Assembly: GCA_021828635.1 (NCBI GenBank)
Contig: JAJZEJ010000855.1
Span: 1 to 7,959, forward strand
Direction: 5' to 3'
Source: Chloroflexota bacterium
GTDB taxonomy: Bacteria; Chloroflexota; Ktedonobacteria; Ktedonobacterales; Ktedonobacteraceae
DNA length: 7,959 nucleotides
Shown here: positions 6,928 through 7,959 of the stretch, one piece after another
Position numbering within the stretch: position 1 is the first letter of the stretch
Layout: every line of letters starts with the position of its first letter
The notes under the pieces: model-generated
Databases searched by the model: none
What the model saw: only the letters and a program-made list of their open reading frames with translations
Told to the model about the DNA's origin: nothing
Translations under genes and position numbers: made by a program

Positions 6928-7824
6928 CTAACTCAGGTAGAAACGGCAGAGGCCACGTCCGACCGTAGCACTGCCGCCAAGCTGAAGCAATGCGCCGGAA
7001 TGTGTATTGACAACAGCAAAAACCTGTTCGGGACTCAAAGGTGCTTGTCCGTGCGGTGTTGCCAGCACCAGACCCGATAGGATTGTCTCCGTTGGCAACG
7101 CCTCTTCGTACCACAGACCACCCTGCTCAACCGTTTTGGACTCTTCTTTGAGACGAATACGCGCCGTTACCTCGGTGGCCGTCTCTAGCAAGAAGGTGAA
7201 GACGTTGTCATGCACGACGCAGATGCGCTCGATCAGCATGCGTTGCCAATCCGCGTCCTGTGGAAAGACCTGCTTGCCAATCCACCTTGCCCACGCCATC
7301 ACCTCTGCGTTCTCTTGCGCGTGAAAGTCCAGGTCTTCCAGGTAGACAGCTTTTTCCTTGCCAATATCCATGCTAATGGTGCTTTTGATCGCTCCATCGG
7401 CTTTTGCAATCAGGCAATCGGTATCACTGACGGTTGGAATGGCAATATGCTCACTACCTTTGTCCTTCCTACCAGTTGCGTTAATGTCGCGTTCGAGGCG
7501 ATGAAGGACGTAGGGGCATGTGACCCAGGCGAAGACTCCGGCCAAACTGCGCATGGGCAGGAGTAGCAACTTCTGATCTGAGATTTGTACCGAGCTGGCG
7601 GCATGCTCGTCGGCATAGGCATCCGGCATATCGGTTCCATAGACTTGTGCTTTGTTCGCTCCCGTATAATGCGCTTTCAGCGTGCCTTTGAACGACGAGC
7701 CAGGAAAATAAGGCAGGTTGGTCGCTTTTTCGCGTGCAATAGGGAGGTCAATGATACCGCTGCCTTGCCCCGTACCAGCGTGCAGTGGCGACAACACATG
7801 GATAAAACTCAAGCGTGCATTCAC
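6928..7824 (-). CDS. cmr4: Cmr4, backbone and RNA-cleaving subunit of the type III-B complex
   Basis: Cmr4 repeats along the crRNA and cuts bound target RNA at 6-nucleotide intervals. The 298-residue protein opens with a classic RAMP start: FIHVLSPLHAGTGQGSG (7-23), then IDLPIARE (25-32), PYFPGSSFKGTLK (38-50) and LLPMRSLAGVFAWVTCPYVL (88-107). The C-terminal Gly-rich loop is LQLGGSATVGRG (280-291). Asp26 sits in the position of the catalytic aspartate known from Cmr4 studies (D26 in the Pyrococcus protein), so the RNase site appears intact. The start is a GTG at 7824, with AAAAGGAGC (7840-7832) in the last codons of the upstream gene; a nearby ATG at 7820 is out of frame. Only 2 bases separate it from the upstream stop, so translation is likely coupled. 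The segment VHDNVFTFLLETATEVTARI (204-223) is also typical of the family. Confidence 0.97.
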   Translation of the reverse strand: MNARLSFIHVLSPLHAGTGQGSGIIDLPIAREKATNLPYFPGSSFKGTLKAHYTGANKAQVYGTDMPDAYADEHAASSVQISDQKLLLLPMRSLAGVFAWVTCPYVLHRLERDINATGRKDKGSEHIAIPTVSDTDCLIAKADGAIKSTISMDIGKEKAVYLEDLDFHAQENAEVMAWARWIGKQVFPQDADWQRMLIERICVVHDNVFTFLLETATEVTARIRLKEESKTVEQGGLWYEEALPTETILSGLVLATPHGQAPLSPEQVFAVVNTHSGALLQLGGSATVGRGLCRFYLS

Positions 7825-7826
7825 GT

Positions 7827-7959
7827 TTATTGCTCCTTTTGTTGATCAAGGTAATCCAGAAAGGCGACGAGAACATCTGTCTTGCCATCTAGCACAGAAA
7901 TATTTTCGGCCTCCTCTGTGGTTAATTCTCCCTGTAACTCATCCTTATTCTGCCAGGGT
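7827..7959 (-). CDS. C-terminal fragment of the gene upstream of cmr4, possibly cmr3 or cas10
   Basis: The only open frame in the last 133 bases gives 43 residues ending LDYLDQQKEQ and a TAA at 7827-7829. The other two minus-strand frames have stops. The piece is acidic and looks helical (TTEEAEN, then VLVAFLDYLDQQ). In Cmr operons cmr3 or cas10 commonly precedes cmr4, so position suggests one of these, but I recognise no motif in the fragment and it lacks the Gly-rich end I would expect of a RAMP protein. The stop lies 2 bases before the cmr4 GTG, and the cmr4 SD is inside its final codons. I am confident that it is coding, but not of its identity. Confidence 0.75.
   Translation of the reverse strand, partial: PWQNKDELQGELTTEEAENISVLDGKTDVLVAFLDYLDQQKEQ

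Noticed and set aside
6914..7114. Longer N-terminus for Cmr5 reaching into cmr4
   Set aside because: The extra 67 residues come from the conserved end of cmr4 in another frame. The ATG at 6913 has a good SD and matches the family start.

Overview
The window is a compact bacterial CRISPR-Cas effector locus. Every gene I can support lies on the minus strand, so the genes read from right to left. Two effector modules sit head to tail. The right half (about 7959-5734) is the 3' part of a type III-B (Cmr) operon: the last 43 codons of an unidentified upstream gene, then cmr4, cmr5 and cmr6. After a 91-base gap, the left half (about 5636-1) is a type I-B operon of the Cst/Tneap kind: cas8 (Cst1 family), cas7 (Cst2/DevR family), cas5 and a fused HD-helicase cas3 that runs off the left edge after 766 codons. 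The cas3 reading frame is open to position 1 with no stop.

Within each module the genes are 2-22 bases apart or overlap, and each has a Shine-Dalgarno (SD) sequence, as expected for co-transcribed, translationally coupled operons. The only real gap is 5643-5733, between cmr6 and cas8. It holds short, mutually exclusive hairpins, an A/T-rich stretch and the cas8 ribosome binding site.

The modules would work as follows. Cas8, Cas7 and Cas5, with crRNA and a small subunit, form the DNA-targeting Cascade complex that recruits Cas3 to nick and unwind the target. Cmr4, Cmr5 and Cmr6 form the backbone and cap of an RNA-targeting complex that also needs Cas10, Cmr3 and Cmr1, which lie outside the window or are cut by its edge. 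No cas6, cas1, cas2, cas4 or CRISPR array is visible.

The most interesting signal is inside cas8. A very strong SD (AGAGGTGAT) stands at ideal spacing before an in-frame ATG at 4487. That predicts a separately translated 125-residue C-terminal product, which would be the otherwise missing small subunit Cas11. Other points are a degenerate first CXXC pair in Cas8 and a step in base composition between the modules: hand-counted 60-base lines give 52-65% GC in cmr and 38-55% in the type I genes.

The organism is a bacterium of intermediate GC with strong SD use. The protein style reminds me of Chloroflexota such as Ktedonobacteria, but the sequence does not prove it.
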